Shown piece after piece: positions 1 to 5,981 of a stretch of 9,765 nucleotides of DNA; the stretch's first letter is position 1, and each line of letters starts with the position of its first letter. Source of the stretch: Chloroflexi bacterium RBG_16_68_14. Its GTDB lineage: Bacteria > Chloroflexota > Dehalococcoidia > DSTF01 > RBG-16-68-14. The stretch is from positions 20,262-30,026 of the forward strand of contig MGOB01000064.1 in the NCBI GenBank assembly GCA_001796995.1. Reading direction: 5' to 3'. The notes under the pieces are model-generated. The model worked only from the letters and a program-made list of their open reading frames with translations, was not told the DNA's origin and ran no database searches. Both the position numbers and the translations under genes were made by a program.

Positions 1-32
1 CCTCCGGCAGCCGCTCGAACCGCCGCCGAAGC

Positions 33-281
33 TCAGGCCTCGGGCGGGCGGAATCGCGTGCGCTCCCAGCGGGCGTAGAGCGCCAGCGCGACCGCGAGCG
101 CGGCGATGGGCAGCAGCGCCAGCACCGGGTGCAGCGCGAAGAGCACGACGGCGCCGGCGACGGCGCCCAGGACGGCGATGAGCGCCACCAAGAGGGGCAA
201 GAGGACGGCGAAAACGGCGCGGGTGAGCACCCACGTCTCCCGGCAGCCGGAGGGCTCTTCCTGGCGGGGCGGCTCGTACAC
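33..281 (-). CDS. Small two-span membrane protein, unknown function
   Basis: An 82-residue protein with a GTG start. The N-terminal ~20 residues are polar (MYEPPRQEEP, then a Cys at 13). They are followed by two hydrophobic stretches, about residues 23-49 and 51-70, joined by a short turn at His51-Pro52, and then a basic tail (RWERTRFRPP). It looks like a membrane hairpin with both ends on the same, probably cytoplasmic, face. No catalytic motif is visible and I do not recognise a named family. No clear Shine-Dalgarno precedes the GTG at 279-281; an internal GTG at Val18 with GGGAGA a few bases upstream is an alternative start. It is divergent from the carbonic anhydrase/PIG-L gene. The gene is complete, and the 32 bases beyond its stop at the window edge hold nothing I can call. 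Confidence 0.6.
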   Translation of the reverse strand: MYEPPRQEEPSGCRETWVLTRAVFAVLLPLLVALIAVLGAVAGAVVLFALHPVLALLPIAALAVALALYARWERTRFRPPEA

Positions 282-342
282 TCTGGGGGCAGGATAGGAC
301 GAGGGCCTGGGTGGGACAAGAGGAAGTTGCTACCGCCTCGTA

Positions 343-371
343 TCGACAAACATGCCACGGTTAGGTAAACT
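343..371 (+). promoter_or_regulatory. Sigma70-type promoter of the carbonic anhydrase/PIG-L gene
   Basis: TCGACA (343-348, 5 of 6 to the -35 consensus), a 17-base spacer, and TAAACT (366-371, 4 of 6 to the -10 consensus). It lies in the 132-base divergent gap 282-413. The predicted start of transcription is near 378, so the palindrome at 379-400 would form the first bases of the mRNA. This is pattern matching only. I see no clear promoter for the opposite-strand membrane gene in the same gap. Confidence 0.45.
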
Positions 372-378
372 CTGCCCA

Positions 379-404
379 GGACAGAGCTAAAGCTCTGTCC
401 CTAC
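379..404 (-). repeat. REP-like hairpin repeat, copy 1
   Basis: A perfect palindrome with arms GGACAGAGCT (379-388) and AGCTCTGTCC (391-400) around AA, followed by CTAC. Read on the minus strand it begins GTAGGGACAG, exactly like the copies at 3224-3249 and 3280-3305. The stem bases that differ between copies change in pairs, so the hairpin is preserved. It ends 9 bases before the ATG of the fusion gene, where a Shine-Dalgarno would normally lie, and it starts at the predicted transcription start. Confidence 0.85.
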
Positions 405-413
405 AGCGCCGCC

Positions 414-1649
414 ATGATCCGCGCCTTCGGCGAGAAGCGACCGCGCATCCACCCCTCCGCCTTCGTCAGCGAAGCCGCCTACATCGTGGGCGACGTGGAG
501 ATCGGGCCCGACTGCACGGTGTGGCCCGGCGCCGTCCTGCGCGCCGACGCGAACGCCATCCGCCTGGCCCGCAACGTCCACATCGAGGACGCCAGCGTCC
601 TCCACGCCGTCCAGACGCCCCTGGAGCTGGGCGATACGGTGGTCATCGGCCACGGCGTCGTCCTCCACTGCGCCCGCGTGGGCGACCGGAGCATGGTGGC
701 GAGCAACGCCACCGTGCTCGACCACGCCGAGATCGGCTCGCGTTGCCTGGTGGACTCCGGCAGCCTGGTGAAGCCGCGCATGGTGGTGCCCGACGGGTCC
801 TTCGTGTCGGGCAACCCGGCGGAGGTCCGGGGCGAGACCCGGCCCGACCAGCTCCGGCGCATCGAGCTGGGCGCCCAGCTCCACCGGGAGACGGCGAGCC
901 GCTACCGGGAGGCCGGCCTCGCTGCCCTGCGCGAGGTGCTGCTGGAGGCGCCGCCCGTCCAGCGGGCGCTCGTCGTCGTCCCCCACCCGGACGACGCCGA
1001 GTTCTACTGCGGGGGCACGCTGGCGCTCCTGACGAGGGCGGGCGGCGCGGTGCGCATCGTGGTCTGCACCCGCGGCCAGCGGGGCGGCCGGGGCGGCGAG
1101 GAGCTGGCGTCGCGCCGGCGCGCCGAGCAGGAGGCCGCCGCCTCGCTCCTGGGGCAGGCGGAGGCGGTGGTGCTGGACTACTCGGACGGCGAGCTGACCG
1201 ACTCGGAGGAGCTGCGGCGGGAGATCGCGGCGGAGGTGCGCCGCTTCCGGCCGGACGCCATCTTCACCTTCGACCCTGAGCACGCCTACGTCCAGACCCA
1301 CAGCTACACCTACCTGGAGCACACGGACCACCGGGCGGCGGGCGCGGCCGCGCTAGCCGTTGCCTACCCGCGGGCGGCGCTGCCCACCTTCTACCCCGAG
1401 CAGCTAGAGCACGGGCTGAGGCCGCACCGGGTGGGCGAGCTCTTCCTCTTCGAATCGCCCCAGCCGGACTGCTTCGTGGACATCAGCGATGTGCTGGACG
1501 TGAAGCTGGCCGCCCTGGCGGCCCACGAGAGCCAGGCGGGCGTCTGGGGTGGTCAGGTGGAGGTCGCCCGCAGGCTCGCGGCCGATACTGGCCTCACCTG
1601 CGGACGCGACTACGCAGAAGCGTTCAAGCGACTGCGGCTGTCGTTCTGA
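414..1649 (+). CDS. Gamma-carbonic anhydrase-like / PIG-L (LmbE) deacetylase fusion
   Basis: A 411-residue protein with two complete modules. Residues ~1-165 form a left-handed beta-helix of the gamma-carbonic anhydrase/YrdA type. It opens IHPSAFV...GDVEIG, has VLRAD near 41-45, and presents the three expected metal histidines: His64 (SVLH), His80 (VIGH) and His85 (VLH). The usual NxQD is NVHIED here. Residues ~184-411 form a PIG-L/LmbE zinc deacetylase: HPDD at 191-194 with Glu196, then HTDH at 303-306, giving ligands His191, Asp194 and His306. Known PIG-L proteins hydrolyse N-acetyl groups of GlcNAc-type conjugates, for example in mycothiol and bacillithiol synthesis. The substrate here cannot be read from sequence, and the first module may be an acyltransferase-like scaffold or a carbonic anhydrase. 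The ATG is chosen because the family N-terminus begins there. There is no Shine-Dalgarno; a hairpin occupies that space. The protein is probably cytoplasmic, with no signal peptide. The stop lies 3 bases from that of the convergent pirin. Confidence 0.88.
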   Translation: MIRAFGEKRPRIHPSAFVSEAAYIVGDVEIGPDCTVWPGAVLRADANAIRLARNVHIEDASVLHAVQTPLELGDTVVIGHGVVLHCARVGDRSMVASNATVLDHAEIGSRCLVDSGSLVKPRMVVPDGSFVSGNPAEVRGETRPDQLRRIELGAQLHRETASRYREAGLAALREVLLEAPPVQRALVVVPHPDDAEFYCGGTLALLTRAGGAVRIVVCTRGQRGGRGGEELASRRRAEQEAAASLLGQAEAVVLDYSDGELTDSEELRREIAAEVRRFRPDAIFTFDPEHAYVQTHSYTYLEHTDHRAAGAAALAVAYPRAALPTFYPEQLEHGLRPHRVGELFLFESPQPDCFVDISDVLDVKLAALAAHESQAGVWGGQVEVARRLAADTGLTCGRDYAEAFKRLRLSF

Positions 1650-1652
1650 GGC

Positions 1653-2378
1653 TTAGAGCGGCGTATCAACCAGCAGCAGCTCGCTGGGAGCGCGGGCGCT
1701 GATACGGAGCAGCCCCTGCTTGAGGATCTTGGCGGCGTCGCCCGTGGTCAGCCCCTCGCCGTTCAGCTCCACATCGCCCTCGATGAGGTAGAAGTAGCCG
1801 CCCCGCCCCTGGCGGAATGCGTGGTCGACGGTAACGCCCGGGTCGAGGCGGGAGGCGTACATGCTCACGTCCTGGTGCACCGTCACGGCGGTGCCGTCGG
1901 TCCCCACAGGCCGGAGGATCTGGAGCAGCCGGTTGTGCCGGTCATGGACGGTGTGCTGGCGCTGCTCGACGGAAGGCGGCAGGCCGCGACGGTCGGGCAT
2001 GATCCACATCTGGATGAACTGCATCGGCTCCGTCTGGGAGTGGTTGCGCTCGGAGTGGAGCGCGCCGGAGCCCAGAGTCATCCGCTGTACGCCGCCGGGC
2101 GCCAGCACGCCGCCGTTGCCCAGGCTGTCGGCGTGCTCGAACGCGCCCGCCACCACGTAGGTGATGCCCTCCACGTCCCGATGGGGGTGCATGGGCCAGA
2201 CGGCGCCGGGGACGAGCGTATCGTGGTTGAACACCCGCAGCGTGCCGATGCCCATGTTCTCGGGGTCGTAGTAGTGGTCGAAGCTGAAGTGCCAGCGCGC
2301 CTGGAACCAGCCGCCGTCGGCGGCGTAGATCTCCCGGTCGCGGCGGACGGCGATGGGTGCGAACTGGTCTGGAGTCAT
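1653..2378 (-). CDS. Pirin family bicupin protein
   Basis: A 241-residue pirin, about the usual length for the short bacterial YhhW type. The N-terminal cupin carries the metal set His64 and His66 (MHPHRDVEGITYVVAG) with His108 and Glu110 (GALHSE). In characterised pirins these bind iron, and some have quercetin 2,3-dioxygenase activity. The preceding FDHYYDPENMGIG and the LGSGALHSERN segment are typical pirin sequence. The C-terminal cupin (about 150-241, GYFYLIEGDVELNG) lacks a full metal set. The protein is probably cytoplasmic; the substrate is unknown, with flavonoid- or quinone-like aromatics a guess from the family. The ATG at 2378 is 6 bases past the stop of the upstream DUF2630-like gene and has no own Shine-Dalgarno, so translational coupling is likely. 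Both genes should be read from the promoter at 2744-2772 under the divergent HxlR regulator. Confidence 0.93.
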   Translation of the reverse strand: MTPDQFAPIAVRRDREIYAADGGWFQARWHFSFDHYYDPENMGIGTLRVFNHDTLVPGAVWPMHPHRDVEGITYVVAGAFEHADSLGNGGVLAPGGVQRMTLGSGALHSERNHSQTEPMQFIQMWIMPDRRGLPPSVEQRQHTVHDRHNRLLQILRPVGTDGTAVTVHQDVSMYASRLDPGVTVDHAFRQGRGGYFYLIEGDVELNGEGLTTGDAAKILKQGLLRISARAPSELLLVDTPL

Positions 2379-2384
2379 GCGCGG

Positions 2385-2681
2385 CTACGCTGCTACCGGC
2401 ACGGCCTCATCGGCCGCTTCCACCACCGGCAGCGGCTTGTAGGCCTCCTCGTAGCTGCGACCGTACGTACTGCGGTAGAGAGCGTCGACGACGGCGTCGA
2501 TGCCCTCCACTCGGCCGGCCCGCTCGCATCGGCGCTGTTCCCAGAGCTCCTTCAGCTCCTGGTCGATGACCTGGATGCGCCGGAGGACGTCCGGGTCGCC
2601 TCGGCGGCCGTTGCTGGCCTGTCGATACAGCTCGAGCCGCTCTCCCGTGAGCTGGTTGATGCGATCCATGGTCGTCGTCAT
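2385..2681 (-). CDS. DUF2630-like small helical protein
   Basis: A 98-residue protein starting MTTTMDRINQL. Residues ~5-57 are helical and charged with heptad-like leucine spacing (LTGERLELYRQ, then VLRRIQVIDQELKELWEQRR). They resemble DUF2630, a short actinobacterial/Chloroflexota family of unknown function with a similar ELxxxW...RRARR pattern. That assignment is from memory and only moderately secure. The remainder (IDAVVDALYRSTYGRSYEEAY) is unassigned. The start is set by GGAGG 8 bases before the ATG at 2679-2681; an in-frame GTG at 2690 overlaps that Shine-Dalgarno and is unlikely. It is the first gene of a two-gene unit with the pirin and is divergent from hxlR. Confidence 0.75.
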   Translation of the reverse strand: MTTTMDRINQLTGERLELYRQASNGRRGDPDVLRRIQVIDQELKELWEQRRCERAGRVEGIDAVVDALYRSTYGRSYEEAYKPLPVVEAADEAVPVAA

Positions 2682-2715
2682 CTCACCCACCTCCGTGCTC
2701 TTCTCCCCCCTGATC

Positions 2716-2730
2716 TACTAATCTAAAGTA
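2716..2730. promoter_or_regulatory. Candidate HxlR operator, left copy
   Basis: TACT-N7-AGTA exactly (TACT 2716-2719, AGTA 2727-2730), the half-site spacing I recall for YodB-type DUF24/HxlR regulators of Bacillus. The surrounding 16 bases (2717-2732) recur inverted at 2777-2792 with 14 of 16 matches. It lies just downstream of the predicted transcription start (~2737) of the minus-strand unit, where a bound repressor would block elongation or initiation. Confidence 0.55.
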
Positions 2731-2743
2731 AGTGTCTACCGAG

Positions 2744-2772
2744 ATACTAGCAGCGAAACTAATACTTGTCAA
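2744..2772 (-). promoter_or_regulatory. Promoter of the DUF2630-pirin unit
   Basis: On the minus strand: TTGACA (2772-2767, perfect consensus), a 17-base spacer, and TAGTAT (2749-2744, 4 of 6). It lies in an AT-rich island between two GC-rich genes. Its -35 overlaps that of the opposite promoter through the near-palindrome CTTGTCAAG (2765-2773). Confidence 0.75.
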
Positions 2773-2794
2773 GCCCCTTACGATAGATTAGTAT
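2766..2794 (+). promoter_or_regulatory. Promoter of the HxlR-type regulator
   Basis: TTGTCA (2766-2771, 5 of 6), a 17-base spacer, and TAGTAT (2789-2794). This mirrors the opposite promoter, with the same -10 sequence and an overlapping -35, so one polymerase should exclude the other. Transcription would start near 2801, leaving the ATG at 2805 essentially leaderless. That agrees with the lack of a Shine-Dalgarno. Confidence 0.7.
2777..2793. promoter_or_regulatory. Candidate HxlR operator, right copy
   Basis: An inverted copy of the left operator: TACG-N7-AGTA at 2779-2793 (read on the other strand, TACT-N7-CGTA). It overlaps the -10 box of the regulator's own promoter, a classic autorepression position. 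One half-site base differs from the left copy, so affinity may be lower. Confidence 0.5.
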
Positions 2795-2804
2795 AGAATT
2801 GACG

Positions 2805-3146
2805 ATGGTACGAGTAGAGCAGCTCGTCGGTGAGGAGATGTGCCCCCGCTACCAGCGGGCGGTGGAGATCCTGGGAAAGCGCTGGACGGGCCTCATTATC
2901 CGCGTCCTCCTGCCCGGGCCGCGCCGGTTCAGCGAGATCACCGGAACCATTGACGGCCTGAGCGACCGCCTCCTCTCCCAGCGACTCAAGGAGCTGGAGT
3001 CGTGCGGCATTGTCGCGCGCCGCGTCTATCCCGATATCCCGGTCCGCATCGAGTACAAGCTTACCCGGAAGGGGCGCGAGCTCCAGGAGATGGTGGTGGC
3101 CATCCAGCGCTGGGCGGACTGCTGGGAGACGACGCCAGCGCGCTAG
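2805..3146 (+). CDS. HxlR/DUF24-family winged-helix regulator
   Basis: A 113-residue protein with the HxlR signature: MCPRYQRAVEILGKRWTGLI near the start, the recognition-helix region LSDRLLSQRLKELES (~52-66), and the wing with VEYKLT-like RIEYKLTRKGREL (~81-93). Cys13 sits where the family's conserved N-terminal redox cysteine lies, which in Bacillus YodB and CatR senses quinones and diamide. Cys67 and Cys106 could support disulfide chemistry. It is a cytoplasmic, dimeric DNA-binding protein by family. The ATG at 2805 is preferred over an in-frame TTG at 2799, because that TTG would lie at or before the predicted transcription start. It is divergent from the DUF2630-pirin unit and shares its control region, which makes that unit and itself the likely targets. 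The signal molecule is not known. Confidence 0.92.
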   Translation: MVRVEQLVGEEMCPRYQRAVEILGKRWTGLIIRVLLPGPRRFSEITGTIDGLSDRLLSQRLKELESCGIVARRVYPDIPVRIEYKLTRKGRELQEMVVAIQRWADCWETTPAR

Positions 3147-3218
3147 TCCACCCTTCACCCGACACGTACCGCCTCCCCCCCGCCCACCGGGATGACCCGC
3201 GCCGAGCCCAAGATAACC

Positions 3219-3310
3219 ACCTCGTAGGGACAGGGCTTTAGCCCTGTCCGGCCTTCAGCACCAGCCGATCTAAAGGGCCGGACAGACCTGAAGGTCTGTC
3301 CCTACGAGGT
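3219..3310. repeat. REP-like doublet: two hairpins in an inverted frame
   Basis: A 92-base structure with perfect 15-base terminal inverted repeats, ACCTCGTAGGGACAG (3219-3233) and its complement (3296-3310). Within it lie two copies of the repeat also found at 379-404. Copy 2 (3224-3249) has arms GGACAGGGCT and AGCCCTGTCC around TT. Copy 3 (3280-3305) has arms GGACAGACCT and AGGTCTGTCC around GA. The inner flanks CTGTCCGGCC (3244-3253) and GGCCGGACAG (3276-3285) are also inverted. It sits in the convergent gap 3147-3437 between hxlR and nrdJ and could act there as a bidirectional transcription block or as a REP/MITE-like mobile unit. Confidence 0.85.
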
Positions 3311-3398
3311 CTTGTGTCACCCTAAGCTCGCCCGCCGGAGGTGGGCGCCAACAAAGGGCCTAGCCCTGGTGGGAGGGGTGGAGTTTCCGGCGAGGGGC

Positions 3399-3425
3399 CA
3401 GATTCTTCGCTCCGCTCAGAATGAC
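3399..3425. repeat. Probable dispersed intergenic repeat
   Basis: The stretch beginning CAGATTCTTCGCTCCGCTC and ending AGAATGAC has outer arms ATTCT/AGAAT and an internal direct CGCT repeat. I recall near-identical sequence as a common intergenic repeat in environmental high-GC genomes. That is memory, not a search. It ends 12 bases before the nrdJ stop. The rest of the gap 3147-3437 contains the REP doublet and a short hairpin (3330-3346), and no gene that I can support. Confidence 0.45.
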
Positions 3426-3437
3426 GTTAGGGTCCGC

Positions 3438-5951
3438 TCACCCGCACTTCGTGTACCCGCAGCTCCGGCACACCAGACAGCCTTCGGCGAAGACGAGGAC
3501 GCTGCCGCACTCCGGGCACGCCAGCCCGGTGCCGATGTCCTCCGCCGTCGATGCCGCTTGGGCCGCCCGGCGGGAGCGCCTGCTCTTCGCGCCTTGCGTC
3601 TTCGACCCGCCACCCGCGACCCGCGACCCGCGACCCTCCTGCACGAAGCGCTGCTCCAGCCAGCGGAAGATGTAGTCGACCAGGGAGCTGGCCTGGGGCA
3701 ACTCCGGGTTATCGGTGAAGCCTGCCGGCTCAAAGTGGACGCCGCGGAACTTGCGCACCAGGTCCTCCAGCGGCACGCCGTACTGGAGCGCCAGCGAGGT
3801 GAGCACCGCCACCGAGTCCATCAGCCCCCGGATGGTGGAGCCCTCCTTGGAGATGGTGATGAACACCTCGCCCGGCCGGCCGTCCTCGAAGAGGCCGACG
3901 GTGACGTAGCCCTCCTGGTCGGCGACGCGGAACTTGTGGGTGACGGAGGGCCGCTCGTCCGGCAGGCGACGCCGGTACGGCCCTACGCCTCTCTGGCCCG
4001 CGCCCGGCGCCGTCGGGCCCGCTGCGGTCGGTAGCCCCAGCGCCGCCTCGGCCGCCTGCGCCTCCGCCTGCTCCGGCCCGCGCACCGCGGCGTGGGAGAG
4101 CACCTGGAGCGGCCGCGACTGGTCGCGGTAGATGGTGATCCCCTTGCACCCCTCCCGATAGGCCAGCAGGTAGGCCCGCTCCACGTCTTCCGCCGTGGCC
4201 GACGCGCGGAAGTTAATGGTCTTGCTCACGGCGTTGTCGGTGTGGCGCTGGAAGGCGGCCTGCATGCGCACGTGCCACTCCGGGTCGATGTCGTGGGAGG
4301 TGACGAAGACGCGCCGCACCCACGCCGGCACATCGCGCCGTCCCTGGATGCTGCCGCCCCGCGCCAGCTCCTCCATCAGTTCGGCGGAGTAGAAGCCCTC
4401 CGCCTTCGCCACCACCTCGAAGGCCCTATTCACCTCCGGGAGCTGGGTGACCCGGTCCGGGTCCTTGGGGTCCAGGTGGTGCTGGCGCAGGAAGGCGAGG
4501 GCGAAGACCGGCTCGATGCCGCCGGAGCAGTCGGCGATGATGCTGAGGGTGCCGGTGGGGGCGATGGTGGTGCGCGTGGCGTTGCGGAAGCGCCGGGCCG
4601 TCCTGCCTTTCGCCCGGTCCGAGGCGCCGTCCGCCTTCGGTTCGTAGACGCTGCCCTCCCAGGCGGGAAAGGCGCCGCGCTCGCGGCCCAGCGCCTCCGA
4701 GGCGCGGTCGGCGTGCTCCTGGACGAAGGCCATCATCCGCTCGGCCAGGGCCACCGCCTCCTTGGAGTCGTAGGGGATGCGCAGGGCGACGAGCAGGTCC
4801 GCCCAACCCATCACGCCCAGGCCGATCTTGCGGGTGCGCTTGGTCGCCTCCTCGATCTGGGGGATGGGGTAGACGTTCTGATCGATGACGTCGTCCAGGA
4901 AGCGGATGCAGTCGGGGATGGCGGCGGCGAGGGCGTCCCAGTCGACCTCCTTGGGAGAACCCAGAACAGAGGACCTAGAACCGTCCCGGCTCAGCCTTCC
5001 CCGGTTCTTGGTTCTGGGCTCTGGGTTCTTGCCCTTCGCCTGCCGCACGAACTTGGCGAGGTCCAGGGAGCCCAGGTTGCACGACTCGTAGGGCAGAAGG
5101 GGCTGTTCGCCGCAGGGGTTGGTCGCTTCGATCCGGCCGAGCTGGGGCGTCGGGTTGTCCCGGTTGATGCGGTCGAGGAAGACGAGGCCGGGGTCGCCGT
5201 TCCTCCACGCGTTCTCCACGATCTGGCGGAAGACTTGGCTGGCGCCGCGCCGGCCGGCGGGCTTGCCGGTGCGCGGGTTCACCAGCGTGTAGGGCCGGTC
5301 CCGCTCCACCGCCTCCAGGAAGGCGGCGTCCACCGCCACCGAGATGTTGAAGTTCTGGAGGGTGACCATGTCCGCCTTGACGTTGATGAAGGTCTCGATG
5401 TCGGGGTGGTAGACGGAGAGGATGGCCATGTTGGCGCCGCGCCGGGTGCCGCCCTGCTTGATCGCCTCGGTGGCGGCGTCGAAGACGCGCATGAAGGAGA
5501 CCGGCCCGGAGGCGATGCCGCCCGTCGCGAGGACGCGGTCGCCCTCGGGGCGCAGGCTGCTGAAGGAGAAGCCGGTGCCGCCGCCCGACTTGTGGATGAG
5601 GGCAGTGTGCTTGAGGGCGTCGAAGATGCCCTCCATGGAGTCGCCCACCGGCAGGACGAAGCAGGCGGCGAGCTGCTGGAGCGGGCGGCCGGCGTTGCCC
5701 AGCGTGGGCGAGTTGGGCAGGAAGCGGAAGGAGGTCATCAGGTCGTAGAAGCGCCCCTCCACCGCCGCCACCTGCGGGCGCGAGGCGCCGTACCGCTCCT
5801 CCGCCAGGGCGATGTTGTGCGCCACCCGCCGGAAGAGCTGCTCCGGCGTCTCGACGACGCGGCCCGCCTCGTCCTTCTCCAGGTAGCGGCGCTCCAATAC
5901 GGCGCGGGCGTTGGGCGCCAGCTCCACCGGCTTGTCACGGATGCGGGCCAC
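3438..5951 (-). CDS. nrdJ: Adenosylcobalamin-dependent ribonucleotide reductase, shorter form
   Basis: An 837-residue class II reductase that makes deoxynucleotides from ribonucleotides using adenosylcobalamin as radical source. Active-site residues are Cys97 (LAACFVLPVGDSMEGIF) paired with Cys291 (ESCNLGSLDL). The thiyl Cys280 is in NPCGE with Asn278 and Glu282. The phosphate loop APTGT is at 464-468, and a TSCPD domain spans about 660-770. The C-terminus carries Cys812, 815, 825, 828, 831 and 836 (CPECG...CRSCGYTKC), the zinc-ribbon/redox tail. There is no N-terminal ATP-cone. The GTG at 5949-5951 is chosen because AGGAGG (5958-5963) stands 6 bases upstream and the family N-terminus fits; an in-frame extension to 6011 crosses the promoter. 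Oddities: a repeat-encoded insertion at residues ~304-334, and a heptad-repeat linker at ~772-786. The second nrdJ lies upstream on the same strand, but this gene has its own promoter. Confidence 0.96.
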   Translation of the reverse strand: MARIRDKPVELAPNARAVLERRYLEKDEAGRVVETPEQLFRRVAHNIALAEERYGASRPQVAAVEGRFYDLMTSFRFLPNSPTLGNAGRPLQQLAACFVLPVGDSMEGIFDALKHTALIHKSGGGTGFSFSSLRPEGDRVLATGGIASGPVSFMRVFDAATEAIKQGGTRRGANMAILSVYHPDIETFINVKADMVTLQNFNISVAVDAAFLEAVERDRPYTLVNPRTGKPAGRRGASQVFRQIVENAWRNGDPGLVFLDRINRDNPTPQLGRIEATNPCGEQPLLPYESCNLGSLDLAKFVRQAKGKNPEPRTKNRGRLSRDGSRSSVLGSPKEVDWDALAAAIPDCIRFLDDVIDQNVYPIPQIEEATKRTRKIGLGVMGWADLLVALRIPYDSKEAVALAERMMAFVQEHADRASEALGRERGAFPAWEGSVYEPKADGASDRAKGRTARRFRNATRTTIAPTGTLSIIADCSGGIEPVFALAFLRQHHLDPKDPDRVTQLPEVNRAFEVVAKAEGFYSAELMEELARGGSIQGRRDVPAWVRRVFVTSHDIDPEWHVRMQAAFQRHTDNAVSKTINFRASATAEDVERAYLLAYREGCKGITIYRDQSRPLQVLSHAAVRGPEQAEAQAAEAALGLPTAAGPTAPGAGQRGVGPYRRRLPDERPSVTHKFRVADQEGYVTVGLFEDGRPGEVFITISKEGSTIRGLMDSVAVLTSLALQYGVPLEDLVRKFRGVHFEPAGFTDNPELPQASSLVDYIFRWLEQRFVQEGRGSRVAGGGSKTQGAKSRRSRRAAQAASTAEDIGTGLACPECGSVLVFAEGCLVCRSCGYTKCG
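3603..3637 (-). repeat. Heptanucleotide array CGACCCG x5 inside nrdJ
   Basis: Five consecutive 7-base units: CGACCCG, CCACCCG, CGACCCG, CGACCCG, CGACCCT. On the coding strand they read as GRGSRVAGGGS in the linker between the TSCPD domain and the C-terminal cysteines. Because 7 is not a multiple of 3, gain or loss of a single unit would shift the frame before all six C-terminal cysteines. Confidence 0.85.
4957..5028. repeat. In-frame palindromic heptad element inside nrdJ
   Basis: A 72-base symmetric element: four degenerate GAACCCA heptads on the plus strand (4957-4984: GAACCCA, GAACAGA, GGACCTA, GAACCGT), a 16-base spacer, and four on the minus strand (5028-5001: GAACCCA, GAGCCCA, GAACCAA, GAACCGG). 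The inner edges GAACCG/CGGTTC pair perfectly. Seventy-two is a multiple of 3 and the reading frame stays open. It encodes low-complexity KNPEPRTKNRGRL and SRDGSRSSVLGS between the conserved LAKFV and VDWDAL segments, where related enzymes have only a short turn. Confidence 0.85.
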
Positions 5952-5981
5952 GGGCTGCCTCCTGAGTGAGACTACAGGTCC

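Noticed and set aside
387..1331. Minus-strand open frame of 314 codons inside the carbonic anhydrase/PIG-L gene
   Set aside because: The opposite strand encodes two complete known domains; this frame is His/Ala/Arg/Val-rich noise.
4957..5028. CRISPR array
   Set aside because: Units are contiguous 7-mers in inverted blocks inside a coding gene, without spacers or cas genes.
4092..5969. Plus-strand open frame of 625 codons opposite the shorter nrdJ
   Set aside because: It is the antisense shadow of a well-conserved gene in GC-rich DNA: a biased Gly/Val/Arg/His-rich translation with no recognisable domain.
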